This document shows, piece after piece, positions 54,538 through 62,770 of a DNA stretch of 64,000 nt (positions within the stretch are counted from its first letter, which is position 1; each line of letters starts with the position of its first letter). Position numbers and translations under genes: made by a program. The stretch lies in the NCBI GenBank assembly GCA_020632885.1, contig JACKEQ010000013.1:89003-153002 (forward strand), written 5' to 3'. A model generated the notes under the pieces. It was given only the letters and a program-made list of their open reading frames with translations, searched no databases and was not told where the DNA came from. This DNA is from Alphaproteobacteria bacterium. GTDB lineage: Bacteria > Myxococcota_A > UBA796 > GCA-2862545.

Positions 54538-56248
54538 AGTCGGAGGGGCGGACCCCGAAGGCAACGAGGGTCACGATGCTCACCACGAGCGCGTTCGCCG
54601 TCGAGCCGAGCGGACTGTACGGGTAGATCCGGTCGTACAGCAGCCAGGTCGTCACCATCGACACCGTGGCCAGTGCGTAGCGACGGTCCACGAGCACGGC
54701 GGCGGCGAGCGAGAGCCCCGCGTTGGCACCGGTGAGCATGAGCCCCGAGAGCTTCCGGTCCACGCCGTGGGCCGCGGGAGCCGCGGAGAACAGGACGTCC
54801 GTGAGGATGGCGGCCGACACGAGCCCCACGAGCACCCGGTTGCGCTGCGTGGCTGTGAGCCGGTCGCGGAGCCGGTAGACCAGGGCCCCGATCACCGCGA
54901 GGAGCGCGAGGCTGGTGGGGAGCGGCGTGCCGAGCAGGACGTTCACACCGGGCGTGGTCGTCCAGAACAGCGCGAGACCCACCAGCACCCAGGCGCGCGA
55001 GCGGCGCCCGATCTGGGGGTCGAGGTCGCGCTCCAGGTCCACCAGCCGGCGCGCCCGGGCCTCACGCTCGCCCCGACAGGCCACGATGGCGGCCCGGAGG
55101 TCCTCCGGGGCCTCGATGTCGGCCACGAGCGCCTCGGCAGCCGCGTCCATCCCGTGCGCCACCTCCCAGCGCGCCAGGGCCACCAGGGCGTCGCGCAGGG
55201 TGTCGTCCGCGATGTCCGGGGCGAGCCGCCGGGCCTCCTCGAACCCGAAGCGCACCGCGCCGAAGGCCTGGTACACCTCGACCCGGTCGGCCGCCTCGTG
55301 CGAGAGGAGGTCACGCAGGGCCTCCCAGCCGAGCACGGCCTGGCGGAGGAGCGTGCGGGCGGCCCGGTCCCGGCGCCAGGCACGCAGCGCGCGGAGGAAG
55401 TCGCCCACCGTCCCGAATCGATCTCCGGGGTCGGGGGCCATGGCGCGCGCGAGGAGGTCCACCAGGGCGGCGTCGTGGTCGGGGAGCGCCACCCGGAAGC
55501 TCGGGATGCCCTCGAGGATCGCCTTCACGCCGAGCCCGCGGTGGGGTCCCATGCCCGTGACGAGCTCGTAGAGGACGGCCCCGAGGAGGTAGACGTCGGT
55601 GGCGGGCCCCTGCCGTGCCGGGTCTCCCGCCGCGAGCTCGGGCGCCATGTAGCGTGGGGTCCCCACGATCCTGCGGTGGGCGGTGGGGTCGGAGCGGAGG
55701 TCCGCCGTCCGCACCGCGACCCCCCAGTCCACGACGTACACCTGGCCGAACGCGCCGACCATGACGTTGTCGGGCTTGAGGTCGCGGTGCAGGACACCGT
55801 GCGCGTGGGCGAACTCCACGGCCCGGCACACGGCCTCGAGCACGTCGAGGTTCCAGGTCTCGAGGTCGTCGATGCCGAAGCGCTGGTGGACCGCGGACGG
55901 GTCGCGGAGCACGTCCGCCCAGGGCACGCCGTCCACGTGCTTGAGCACGATGTGCAGGGCGCCGTCGCGGTCGCGCACCACGTCGTGGACCGGGACGATG
56001 TTGGGGTGCTCGAGGGCCCCCGTGATGCGCCCCTCGGCCACCAGGCGCCCCTGGTGCACGGACGGCTCGCGGGTGGACTTGATGGCGACCTCGCGGTCGA
56101 GGGAGCGCTGCAGACCCCTCCGCACCACGGCCATGCCGCCCTGACCGAGGGTCTCGCCCAGGTCGAACCCCGTCTCGAGGGGCGCCGCGGGCGTGTCGGG
56201 CACCTCGAGGTCGACGAACCCGAGTGTCTGGCCCGGATCGCCGCTCAC
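54524..56248 (-). CDS. Serine/threonine kinase with C-terminal membrane helices
   Basis: 574 residues from a GTG at 56248 that overlaps the sulfotransferase stop (GTGA). The kinase domain (about 25-300) has LGQGGMAVVRRGL, VAIKSTRE, HRDLKPDNVMV and VDWGVAV (DWG for DFG). A helical linker with coiled character follows to about 410. The last 160 residues hold four or five hydrophobic segments (SRAWVLVGLALFWTT, LALLAVIGALVYRL and others), so the C-terminus is a membrane module of unknown type. The linked sulfotransferase may be a target or merely cotranscribed. Confidence 0.87.
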   Translation of the reverse strand: MSGDPGQTLGFVDLEVPDTPAAPLETGFDLGETLGQGGMAVVRRGLQRSLDREVAIKSTREPSVHQGRLVAEGRITGALEHPNIVPVHDVVRDRDGALHIVLKHVDGVPWADVLRDPSAVHQRFGIDDLETWNLDVLEAVCRAVEFAHAHGVLHRDLKPDNVMVGAFGQVYVVDWGVAVRTADLRSDPTAHRRIVGTPRYMAPELAAGDPARQGPATDVYLLGAVLYELVTGMGPHRGLGVKAILEGIPSFRVALPDHDAALVDLLARAMAPDPGDRFGTVGDFLRALRAWRRDRAARTLLRQAVLGWEALRDLLSHEAADRVEVYQAFGAVRFGFEEARRLAPDIADDTLRDALVALARWEVAHGMDAAAEALVADIEAPEDLRAAIVACRGEREARARRLVDLERDLDPQIGRRSRAWVLVGLALFWTTTPGVNVLLGTPLPTSLALLAVIGALVYRLRDRLTATQRNRVLVGLVSAAILTDVLFSAAPAAHGVDRKLSGLMLTGANAGLSLAAAVLVDRRYALATVSMVTTWLLYDRIYPYSPLGSTANALVVSIVTLVAFGVRPSDFRRR

Positions 56249-57465
56249 CGACCGATCCCGAACCGCTCGGTGTAGACCGCGAGCCGCTCCCGGATCCGCC
56301 CTTCGTCCAGCCCGTACATGGCGGGATCGTACACGTGGCGTCCCCTACCGTCCGAGCGCTTCACCGCGAGGAACCGCTCGAGGAGCGCGGGGTCGGTGGG
56401 CTCGCCCCCGAAGGCCCGCTCGATGCCTCCGACCACAGCCACGGGGTCGCGCGCGAGATCCGCGAAGCGCACGTCGTGGAAGCGGTCCTCCCCCACCTCG
56501 TCCCGCACGCGCAGGGCGCGCTCGACCCCCTCCACGAGCCGGTCCTCGAGGTGCCGACCGAGGGCCACGGGGTCGAAGCGACCGTACAGGCTGCGCCACT
56601 GCAGGCTCATCATGCTGCAGTACGACGCGATGACCGGGAACGGGTCCCGGTGCGTCCACACCACCCTGCCGTCTGGGAAGACGTCGAGGAGCGCGTCGAG
56701 GAACCAGAGGTGCTCGGGACACTTGAGCACGAGACCGTCGGCCGGCCGCTGCTCGAGCAGCGCGCCGAGCAGCTTGCGATAGCGGCGGTAGGCCCCCCGC
56801 ATGTCGTGCGCCATGAGCCAGTCGCCGTACGCCTCGAGGCCCATCCCGAGGTCCCAGTTGAGGACCGCGAACGACGGGGCGAACAGCGGCCAGCACTCCT
56901 CGGCGGTCGTGGCGCGGGTGGCGTGGATCACCGCGAGCTCGGGTGTGGCCAGGTAGGCCGCGCGGAGCATCTGCTCGGCCGTGCGCATGCGTGCGCGCTC
57001 GTCCGCCGCGGGGTCGTCCAGCACGGGCATCGGTGTGGTGAGCTCCCAGAACGCGAGGGCCCGACGGGACGGATGCTGGGCGAGGAGGTTGTGGAGCAGC
57101 GTGGTGCCGGTGCGCGGGAAGCCGAGCACGAAGATCGGCGCCCGCACCTCGGGGAGCGGCCCGGCGCGCTCGCGCTCCACCAGGCGCAGTCGGGTGACGG
57201 CCGCCTGCACGATGGCCCGCTCCACGATCACCCGGCCCAGCGCGGTGAGATCGCGGGACTCGGCGGTGGCGATGGCCACCCCCATGGGCTCCTCGAGGTC
57301 GTCCTCGCCGAAGTCCGAGAGGCCCGTGATGGCCATCGCCCGCTCGCGTACGGCGCGCGCATCCAGGCGCCGCGGGAACACACCCACACGGGCACCGAGC
57401 GCAGCCACGACGTCGGCGGCGCGGAGCAGGGGTCCGTAGGTGGTTCGCGCGACCGTGACGTCCAC
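56245..57465 (-). CDS. Sulfotransferase family protein
   Basis: 406 residues from a GTG at 57465, with GGAGG upstream. LGFPRTGTTLLHNLLAQHPS near 118 is the PAPS 5'-phosphosulphate loop, and VVWTHRDPFPVIASY near 275 is the 3'-phosphate-binding segment, as in PF13469-type sulfotransferases. It should transfer sulphate from PAPS to a hydroxyl or amine acceptor. The acceptor is not predictable, and the N-terminal 110 residues are family-specific. The kinase gene overlaps its stop. Confidence 0.87.
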   Translation of the reverse strand: MDVTVARTTYGPLLRAADVVAALGARVGVFPRRLDARAVRERAMAITGLSDFGEDDLEEPMGVAIATAESRDLTALGRVIVERAIVQAAVTRLRLVERERAGPLPEVRAPIFVLGFPRTGTTLLHNLLAQHPSRRALAFWELTTPMPVLDDPAADERARMRTAEQMLRAAYLATPELAVIHATRATTAEECWPLFAPSFAVLNWDLGMGLEAYGDWLMAHDMRGAYRRYRKLLGALLEQRPADGLVLKCPEHLWFLDALLDVFPDGRVVWTHRDPFPVIASYCSMMSLQWRSLYGRFDPVALGRHLEDRLVEGVERALRVRDEVGEDRFHDVRFADLARDPVAVVGGIERAFGGEPTDPALLERFLAVKRSDGRGRHVYDPAMYGLDEGRIRERLAVYTERFGIGR

Positions 57466-57531
57466 GGTGGGGCCTCCTCCGGCCGAGGGTAACGTGTCGC
57501 CGCCGCCCTGCGGACCCGGTATGGTGCGTCC

Positions 57532-58158
57532 ATGCGTCTGCTGTTGCTGGCCCTCCTCGGCTGTCCCGCCCCTACCCCCGTCCCCACGGAGGAAGCGGAC
57601 ACCGACGCCGACGCAGATGCGGATGCGGATGCGGACGCGGACACCGACACCGACGCGGACCTTGACGTCGACACGGACACGGACGCCGACACCGATGTGC
57701 CGCCGTGCGACCGACCGCTCTCGTGTACGGCGGGCGGAGGGGTCACGGCGTTCGAGACGATCCCGCCCGGCGGCGCGATGACCATGGTCCATGGGCCCCA
57801 GGGGGGCTGGCACGTCGCGGCCGGCATGCGCGCGGTGTCCACGACGGCCGTGGTGCGCGTGCGTCCGGAGGTCCGTGTGGCCGGTGGCGCCGTGCTGGCG
57901 GGCGGCGACGGCATCGCGGACACGTTCAACCAGTTCCTGCAGTACGACCCGCCCACCTGCACGGGCGAGGTCTGGCAGCTCTTCGCCGTGTTCGACGACG
58001 ACGGCGGCGTCACCCTGGACGACGTCTGCGCGCTGGAGGGTCAGACCCTCGAGCTCACCATGCACGTGGAGGACCAGACCGGAGAGACCACGTCCTGCAC
58101 GGTGAGCGGCGTGGCCACCCTCGACCCGTCCGACGTGGCGTACTGCGCAGGTCCATGA
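57532..58158 (+). CDS. Small lipoprotein with Asp-rich DAD/DTD repeat
   Basis: 208 residues. The signal peptide is very short (MRLLLLALLGC, lipobox LLGC). Residues about 23-55 are an acidic tract of alternating Asp with Ala or Thr, which should be extended and bind divalent cations. The remaining 150 residues form a beta-rich domain with four cysteines (PPCDRPLSCTAGGG, CTGEVW and later TSCTVSG). The family is not recognised. Its stop overlaps the serine hydrolase ATG (ATGA at 58155-58158). Confidence 0.7.
   Translation: MRLLLLALLGCPAPTPVPTEEADTDADADADADADADTDTDADLDVDTDTDADTDVPPCDRPLSCTAGGGVTAFETIPPGGAMTMVHGPQGGWHVAAGMRAVSTTAVVRVRPEVRVAGGAVLAGGDGIADTFNQFLQYDPPTCTGEVWQLFAVFDDDGGVTLDDVCALEGQTLELTMHVEDQTGETTSCTVSGVATLDPSDVAYCAGP
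57599..57694 (+). repeat. Repeat coding for the Asp-Ala/Asp-Thr tract
   Basis: Repeated GACGCG, GATGCG and GACACC hexamers encode alternating Asp-Ala and Asp-Thr in the lipoprotein linker. Six-base units allow in-frame length change by slippage. Confidence 0.7.
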
Positions 58159-59408
58159 TCCTCCTCTCCACAGCCCTCGCGGCCCCCCTCCTCGAGGAGC
58201 CCCTCCAGGCCCTCGTGAAGCCCGCCCTCGACGCCCAGCAGCTCGACACCGTCGTGGTCGGGGTCGTGCGCCGCGGTGAGACCGCCGTGCACGCGTTCTC
58301 CAGGGAGGGTCGCCCCGACGAGCGCCTCCGGTTCGAGCTCGGCAGCGTGAGCAAGGCCCTGGACGGGCTGCTGCTCGCCGATGCCATCGGGCGGAAGGAG
58401 GTCACCGCCGACACGCCGGCCGCGGACATCCTGGGCTGGAAGCTCCCCACCCGCGACGGTCGGGCCATCACCCTCGCCCAGCTCGCCACCCACACGTCCG
58501 GCTGGCCGCGCATGCCGGCGGAGATGGGTGAGGTCGACCCCGCGGACCCCTACGCGAAGGTCGACCTCGCAGCCCTCCAGCGCGCCGCGGAGGGCACGCC
58601 GCTCGTCGAGCGCCCGGGCGCCACGTACGCCTACAGCAACCTGGGAGCCGCCGTGCTCGGCGCGGCCCTCGCGAAGGCGGCGGGCAAGCCCTGGGAGGTG
58701 CTCCTGGACGAGCGGATCGCGCGGCCGCTGCGCGCCCGGTCGCTCACCGTGGACAGCGGTCCCCTCGCCCAGGGTCACGACATCGACCTCCGGCCCGTCG
58801 GCCCGTGGACCCTCGGGGCCTTCGCCCCCGCCGGGGGCGTGGAGGGCTCGGTGCACGACGTCCTGGATCTGCTCGTGGCGATGCAGACGCCCGGTGGCCC
58901 GATGCGGGCGACCTTCGACCGGGCGCTCGAGTCACGCGTGGACCTCGGGCCCTCCGGGGGCGTGGGCTACGGCTGGCACGTGAGCCCCGAGGGGACGCGC
59001 TGGCACAACGGCGAGACCGGTGGCTTCCACAGCCTCGTGGCGGTGCACCCCACCCGACAGATCGGTGTCGTGGTGCTCGCGAACACCGCCACCCCGCTGG
59101 TCGACACGATCGGGTTCGCCACCCTGGAGCTCCTGGCCGGCCAGAACGTGCCGCCCCTCGATCTGCCCAGGGTCGCGACGGTGTCGCCCGAGGTGCTCGC
59201 CTCGCGCGTGGGCACCTGGGGCCCCGCCACCATCACCCTGCACGGCGACCACCTGCGCCTCACGGGTCCTGGGGTGGACGCGCGCCTGTGGCCGGTGTCC
59301 CCGACCACCTACCTCCTCCGCCGACCCGACGGAGACGCGGTGTTCTCGGGTGACGTCCTGGAGATCCACCTTCCCGACGGGGTCCAGCGGCTCACCCGCA
59401 GCCGGTAG
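58155..59408 (+). CDS. Beta-lactamase-fold serine hydrolase (AmpC/class C-like, exported)
   Basis: 417 residues from the ATG at 58155. A short hydrophobic leader (MILLSTALAAP) suggests export. The active-site SxxK is SVSK near 58, the YxN motif is YSN near 158, and HNGETGG near 286 corresponds to the third (KTG-like) motif. A C-terminal extension of about 90 residues (from TVSPEVL) resembles the lipocalin-like domain often found after this fold. Substrates of this family include peptides, esters and beta-lactams. No resistance role can be claimed. Confidence 0.88.
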   Translation: MILLSTALAAPLLEEPLQALVKPALDAQQLDTVVVGVVRRGETAVHAFSREGRPDERLRFELGSVSKALDGLLLADAIGRKEVTADTPAADILGWKLPTRDGRAITLAQLATHTSGWPRMPAEMGEVDPADPYAKVDLAALQRAAEGTPLVERPGATYAYSNLGAAVLGAALAKAAGKPWEVLLDERIARPLRARSLTVDSGPLAQGHDIDLRPVGPWTLGAFAPAGGVEGSVHDVLDLLVAMQTPGGPMRATFDRALESRVDLGPSGGVGYGWHVSPEGTRWHNGETGGFHSLVAVHPTRQIGVVVLANTATPLVDTIGFATLELLAGQNVPPLDLPRVATVSPEVLASRVGTWGPATITLHGDHLRLTGPGVDARLWPVSPTTYLLRRPDGDAVFSGDVLEIHLPDGVQRLTRSR

Positions 59409-59457
59409 CGGCAGGTCGGCGGGCCGGGATTCCGGTTAGGCCATGCCAGGAGGTCCC

Positions 59458-59799
59458 ATGGCGGGCTGGCTGGCGATCGGGCTCGTGCTGCTCGGGTGCT
59501 CGAGCGGCACCCCCCTCGACCACGAAGAGATGACCGTGGCGTGCGGCATGTGCGTGTTCAAGCTCGGCGCGACCACCGGCTGCTACTGGGCAGCCGAGGT
59601 GGACGGCGGTCACCTGCCCGTCACCGGACCCGGCATCCCGATGGACCACGACGCCCACGGGCCCGGCGGGATGTGCACCATGACCCGCACCGCGAAGATC
59701 ACGGGCACCCGGTACGACGACAAGATCTGGGCCGACAGCTTCGAGCTGGTCCCGGTCGATCCGACAGGCATGGCAGTTGCACCGGAACACAGGCATTGA
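59458..59799 (+). CDS. Small DUF6370-like lipoprotein
   Basis: 113 residues from the ATG at 59458, 5 bases after AGGAGG; an ATG at 59443 is less likely. The lipobox is LVLLGC. The centre ACGMCVFKLGATTGCYWAAE with a HLPVTGPG segment matches the DUF6370-type pattern, with three cysteines in the core and His/Asp residues (MDHDAHG) that could bind metal. It would sit at the outer or inner membrane facing the periplasm. Function is unknown. Confidence 0.65.
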   Translation: MAGWLAIGLVLLGCSSGTPLDHEEMTVACGMCVFKLGATTGCYWAAEVDGGHLPVTGPGIPMDHDAHGPGGMCTMTRTAKITGTRYDDKIWADSFELVPVDPTGMAVAPEHRH

Positions 59800-59868
59800 G
59801 GCACCCGCAGGGGTCCTCGGCCCACCCACCGCTCAGAATGTGTCATCCTGTCTCCATGGAGGTCCACA

Positions 59869-60075
59869 ATGACCGAGGACCTGAAAGAGTCCATCCTCTT
59901 CATGAAGCGCCCGGTGCTCCTGGTGCTGCTCGCCATCATCACGGTGATCTGCACGGGGCTGGTGTTCCAGTACGCTCCGGAGGACTGGTCCTTGGCGCGC
60001 AAGCTCCTCGGCGGCCTCGTGGCGGGCGCCTGGAGCTTCATGTGCATCTTCGCCAACCGGATCCTCATCATGTGA
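59869..60075 (+). CDS. Small two-helix membrane protein
   Basis: 68 residues, ATG after GGAGG (7-base spacing). Two hydrophobic segments, LLVLLAIITVICTGLVFQYA and LLGGLVAGAWSFMCIFANRI, are joined by a short charged loop. No family was recognised. It precedes the SURF1 gene by 10 bases and may belong with cytochrome oxidase assembly. Confidence 0.6.
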   Translation: MTEDLKESILFMKRPVLLVLLAIITVICTGLVFQYAPEDWSLARKLLGGLVAGAWSFMCIFANRILIM

Positions 60076-60085
60076 GCCCGTCGCC

Positions 60086-60820
60086 GTGAGGCGCTTCCGG
60101 CCCGGCTGGGTGCCCACCCTGGCGGTCGTCTTCGTGGCGGCCACGTGCGTGCGCCTCGGGTTCTGGCAGCTCTCGCGGTACGCGGAGCGCTCGGCCATCG
60201 CCGAGAGGCGCGCATCGCAACACGCCCTCCCGGAGCTCGACCGCGTGGCGCCTCCCTGGGAGGACCTGGACTATCGCCGCGTGCGGCTGACGGGCGTGTT
60301 CACGGGCGGCACGGTGGCCACCGGAGGGATCCCGTTCTCCCGCAACGGATACGCGGCCATCGGGGTCTTCGCGGTGGACGGGGGGCCTCGGGTCCTCGTG
60401 AACCGTGGGTGGATCCCGGCGGACACCTGGACCTCGCACACGGAGCCTCCCATCGGCCGCACGACCGTGGAGGGCGTCCTGCTGCCCATCCCCGAGGACG
60501 GTGACCTGTCCGTGCGACCGGTCCCCGACGGGCGCTGGCCGCTGGAGCGCGAGCAGTTCTTCGGGGTGTTCTCCAGGGGCACGCGCATCCCATGGGCAGC
60601 CCTGGCGGCCCAGGAGGGCGTGACGACACCGGTGGTGGTGGTCGTGGGTCCGGAGCTCGAGGACCTCGAGCAGCGCAAGACGTCCAGCCTACCGGCCGGC
60701 GGGTACACCACCTACCTCAAGGTGCTCCACCACCTCGAGTACGCCGCCCAGTGGTTCGGGTTCGCGGTGCTGGCCGTCGGCCTGTGGGCCTTCTACGGCT
60801 GGCGTCGCGGCCGGGGCTAG
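60086..60820 (+). CDS. SURF1-family cytochrome oxidase biogenesis protein
   Basis: 244 residues from a GTG at 60086. The typical layout is two membrane helices at the ends (residues about 8-25 and 213-235) around a periplasmic domain. LGFWQLSRYAERSAI near 20, VLVNRGWIPADTW near 97 and the closing HLEYAAQWFGFAVLAV near 215 are SURF1 signatures. It assists haem a insertion into oxidase subunit I. It converges on the oxidase operon; both stop codons lie within the CTAG at 60817-60820. Confidence 0.9.
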   Translation: MRRFRPGWVPTLAVVFVAATCVRLGFWQLSRYAERSAIAERRASQHALPELDRVAPPWEDLDYRRVRLTGVFTGGTVATGGIPFSRNGYAAIGVFAVDGGPRVLVNRGWIPADTWTSHTEPPIGRTTVEGVLLPIPEDGDLSVRPVPDGRWPLEREQFFGVFSRGTRIPWAALAAQEGVTTPVVVVVGPELEDLEQRKTSSLPAGGYTTYLKVLHHLEYAAQWFGFAVLAVGLWAFYGWRRGRG

Positions 60821-61032
60821 CCGGGCTCTTCCTCGGCCTCGATCTCGCGGGCACGCTTGGCGAGGTACCACACGACCCCCGCCACGCCACCCAGCATGGC
60901 CAGCGGCGTGAGCGACATGAAGACCATCGTGTCCACGAAGGCCTGCTGGTTCTGCCCACCGCCCCCACAGACGGGGCAGGCGAGCGCGCCGGTGCTGACG
61001 AAGAGCAGGAACATGACGGTGAGCCCTCTCAT
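60817..61032 (-). CDS. Small exported/membrane protein of the cytochrome oxidase operon
   Basis: 71 residues from the ATG at 61030-61032, overlapping the stop of the upstream subunit III-type gene (ATGA). The N-terminus is a signal peptide (MFLLFVSTGALA) followed at once by CPVCGGGG, a possible metal-binding CxxC. A single helix (LTPLAMLGGVAGVVWYL) and a short charged tail follow. It is the last gene of the oxidase operon and may help assembly or copper handling, which is inference. Confidence 0.68.
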   Translation of the reverse strand: MRGLTVMFLLFVSTGALACPVCGGGGQNQQAFVDTMVFMSLTPLAMLGGVAGVVWYLAKRAREIEAEEEPG

Positions 61033-61682
61033 CCCAGGTACACCTGCCAGTAGAGGAACGGCCACACGAGCACGACGAAGTACCAGAACATCCGCCCGGC
61101 GATGAACGCCTCGCGGCTCAGGGTGCCCCGCTGCAGGCGCACGACGAGCCAGACGAGCGCGAGGATCGCCGAGACCGCGTGCAGCGCGTGGCAGCCGACG
61201 ATCATGTAGAAGAAGCTGCCGTAGCTGCTCGAGGTGAACGTCAGGCCCTCGCCGATGAGCGCGAGCCACTCACGTCCCTGGAGGCCCACGAAGGCCATGC
61301 CGAGCACGATGGCGGCCAGGAAGGGCGTGCGGGCCTTCTCGGGCGACTCGGCGAAGCGACGGCCCGCGTACCAGAGCAGCACGCCCGACACGAGCAGGAG
61401 CACGCTGTTGAACGCGGTGGCCTCGATGGGCAGACGTGGCTGCCCGGGAGGCGGCCAGACGTTGCCGGGCGCGTTCGCCTTGATGATGGCGAACCCGCTG
61501 ATGAACCCCGAGAAGAGCATGACCTCCGCGAAGATGAAGAAGATCATGCCCAGCACGGCGTCCGGCAGGAGCGGGGTTCGACGCCGATGGCGGAACCCCT
61601 GGTCCATGCTGGTGAGCGGGACGGCGCTCTGGGTCTCCGTCGCGTGCGGCCGCAGGGCCTCGACGGACGACCCGGCGTCCAT
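61029..61682 (-). CDS. Cytochrome c oxidase subunit III-like protein (second copy)
   Basis: 217 residues, with five to six membrane helices after a basic N-terminus of about 40 residues. FFIFAEVMLFSGFISGFAII near 48, the GREWLAL segment near 142, MIVGCHALHAVSAILALV near 167 and MFWYFVVLVWPFLYW near 198 follow the heme-copper oxidase subunit III pattern. It is more divergent than the copy at 62183. Start and stop codons overlap its neighbours on both sides, showing tight operon packing. Confidence 0.83.
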   Translation of the reverse strand: MDAGSSVEALRPHATETQSAVPLTSMDQGFRHRRRTPLLPDAVLGMIFFIFAEVMLFSGFISGFAIIKANAPGNVWPPPGQPRLPIEATAFNSVLLLVSGVLLWYAGRRFAESPEKARTPFLAAIVLGMAFVGLQGREWLALIGEGLTFTSSSYGSFFYMIVGCHALHAVSAILALVWLVVRLQRGTLSREAFIAGRMFWYFVVLVWPFLYWQVYLG

Positions 61683-62176
61683 CAGTGGCCCCCGCCATGG
61701 GCGGGCTCGGTGCCGTGACCGGCCTCCGTGCCGTGACCGGCCTCGGCGCCGTGACCGGCCTCGGCGCCGTGACCATCATCGCCGTGGCCGCCGCCGTGAC
61801 CACCGTGACCGTCGCCAGCCGCGAGGCCACGCGCGATCTCGGCCTTGGCCGCGACGTTCTCCCAGTTGGTGCCCTCGTGGTTCATGACGTCCGCGGCCAC
61901 GCCGAAGAAGTACTGACCCATGAGGACGAGGGAGCCCGCCAGGATGTACCAGATCATCTTGGGCTCGAGGTCGAGGTGCATGAAGTACTTCATGACCACG
62001 AAGGCCTTCACGAGGGCGATCCCGAAGGCGGTCACCAGGGTCACCCACTTGTAGCCGAGCTCGGGACCGAGCACGGAGATCACCAGGAGGACCAGGAGAC
62101 CGGCCCAGATCTTCACGTAGAAGGACTGGGGATGGACGTGGTGCTCGTCGTGCGCGTGTGCTGCGTCAGCGGCCAT
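61682..62176 (-). CDS. Cytochrome c oxidase subunit IV-like protein with His-rich tail
   Basis: 164 residues. Three membrane helices (about 22-100) with ALVKAFVVMKYFMHLDLE match the prokaryotic COX4 (CtaF/CyoD-type) family. After residue about 122 the protein is unlike the family: a Gly/His/Glu tail with 14 or more histidines, built partly from four near-identical AGHGAE/AGHGTE units. The tail may bind copper or other metals. The gene lies between the two subunit III-type genes. Confidence 0.83.
   Translation of the reverse strand: MAADAAHAHDEHHVHPQSFYVKIWAGLLVLLVISVLGPELGYKWVTLVTAFGIALVKAFVVMKYFMHLDLEPKMIWYILAGSLVLMGQYFFGVAADVMNHEGTNWENVAAKAEIARGLAAGDGHGGHGGGHGDDGHGAEAGHGAEAGHGTEAGHGTEPAHGGGH
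61708..61779 (-). repeat. 18-bp tandem repeat, four units, coding the His-rich tail
   Basis: Four 18-base units (61708-61725, 61726-61743, 61744-61761, 61762-61779) share CCGTGACCGGCCT on the plus strand with one to three changes each. On the coding strand they give Glu-Ala-Gly-His-Gly-Ala/Thr. Unit length keeps the reading frame. Confidence 0.85.
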
Positions 62177-62182
62177 GGTGTC

Positions 62183-62758
62183 CTACTTCGCGATGTAGAG
62201 GAGAGGGAACAGGAAGATCCAGACGATGTCGACGAAGTGCCAGTACAGCCCCACCAGCTCGACGCGGTGGAGGTCTTCGCCCTTGTTCGCCTGGTACGCG
62301 ATGAAGCCCATGATGCAGGCTCCGATGATCACGTGCAGACCGTGGATGCCGGCGGCCGTGTAGTAGAACGACCAGAAGGTGCTGGCCGTGATCGTGTAGC
62401 CGTGAGCGATCTCGTTGGACCACTCGAAGGACTTCACCACCAGGAAGCCGATGGCTCCGAGGATGGTGAGGCCCAGGAACTTGGCGGCACCGGGCCCGTT
62501 CTTGAGCTCGGCCTCACGGTGTGCGAGCACCGCCGAGAGGCTCGAGGAGAGCAGGATGAAGGTGTTGAGCGTGCCGAGCATGGTGTTCGTGTGCACGGAC
62601 TGGTTGGCCCACTCGGGGTGGCCGATCCGGTGCATGACGTAGGCGCCCAGCAGGCCGCCGAAGATGACGATCTCGGACGACAGCAGCCACCAGATGGCCA
62701 GCTTGCCCGTGGTTACGCCCGTTGCGGAGCGCGTGTTGGCGATGGGTCGGAATCCCAT
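62183..62758 (-). CDS. Cytochrome c oxidase subunit III
   Basis: 191 residues, five membrane helices. IWWLLSSEIVIFGGLLGAYV near 24, NTFILLSSSLSAVLAHREAE near 66, FLVVKSFEWSNEIAHGY near 103 and AAGIHGLHVIIGACI near 132 are typical of the short bacterial subunit III. It closes with GLYWHFVDIVWIFLFPLLY. It lies 12 bases downstream of subunit I. Subunit III stabilises proton uptake at subunit I. Confidence 0.9.
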   Translation of the reverse strand: MGFRPIANTRSATGVTTGKLAIWWLLSSEIVIFGGLLGAYVMHRIGHPEWANQSVHTNTMLGTLNTFILLSSSLSAVLAHREAELKNGPGAAKFLGLTILGAIGFLVVKSFEWSNEIAHGYTITASTFWSFYYTAAGIHGLHVIIGACIMGFIAYQANKGEDLHRVELVGLYWHFVDIVWIFLFPLLYIAK

Positions 62759-62770
62759 GTCAGTCCTCGA

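Noticed and set aside
58155..59408. Calling the serine hydrolase a resistance beta-lactamase
   Set aside because: The fold is shared by peptidases and esterases; the C-terminal extension and the environment give no support for a resistance role.
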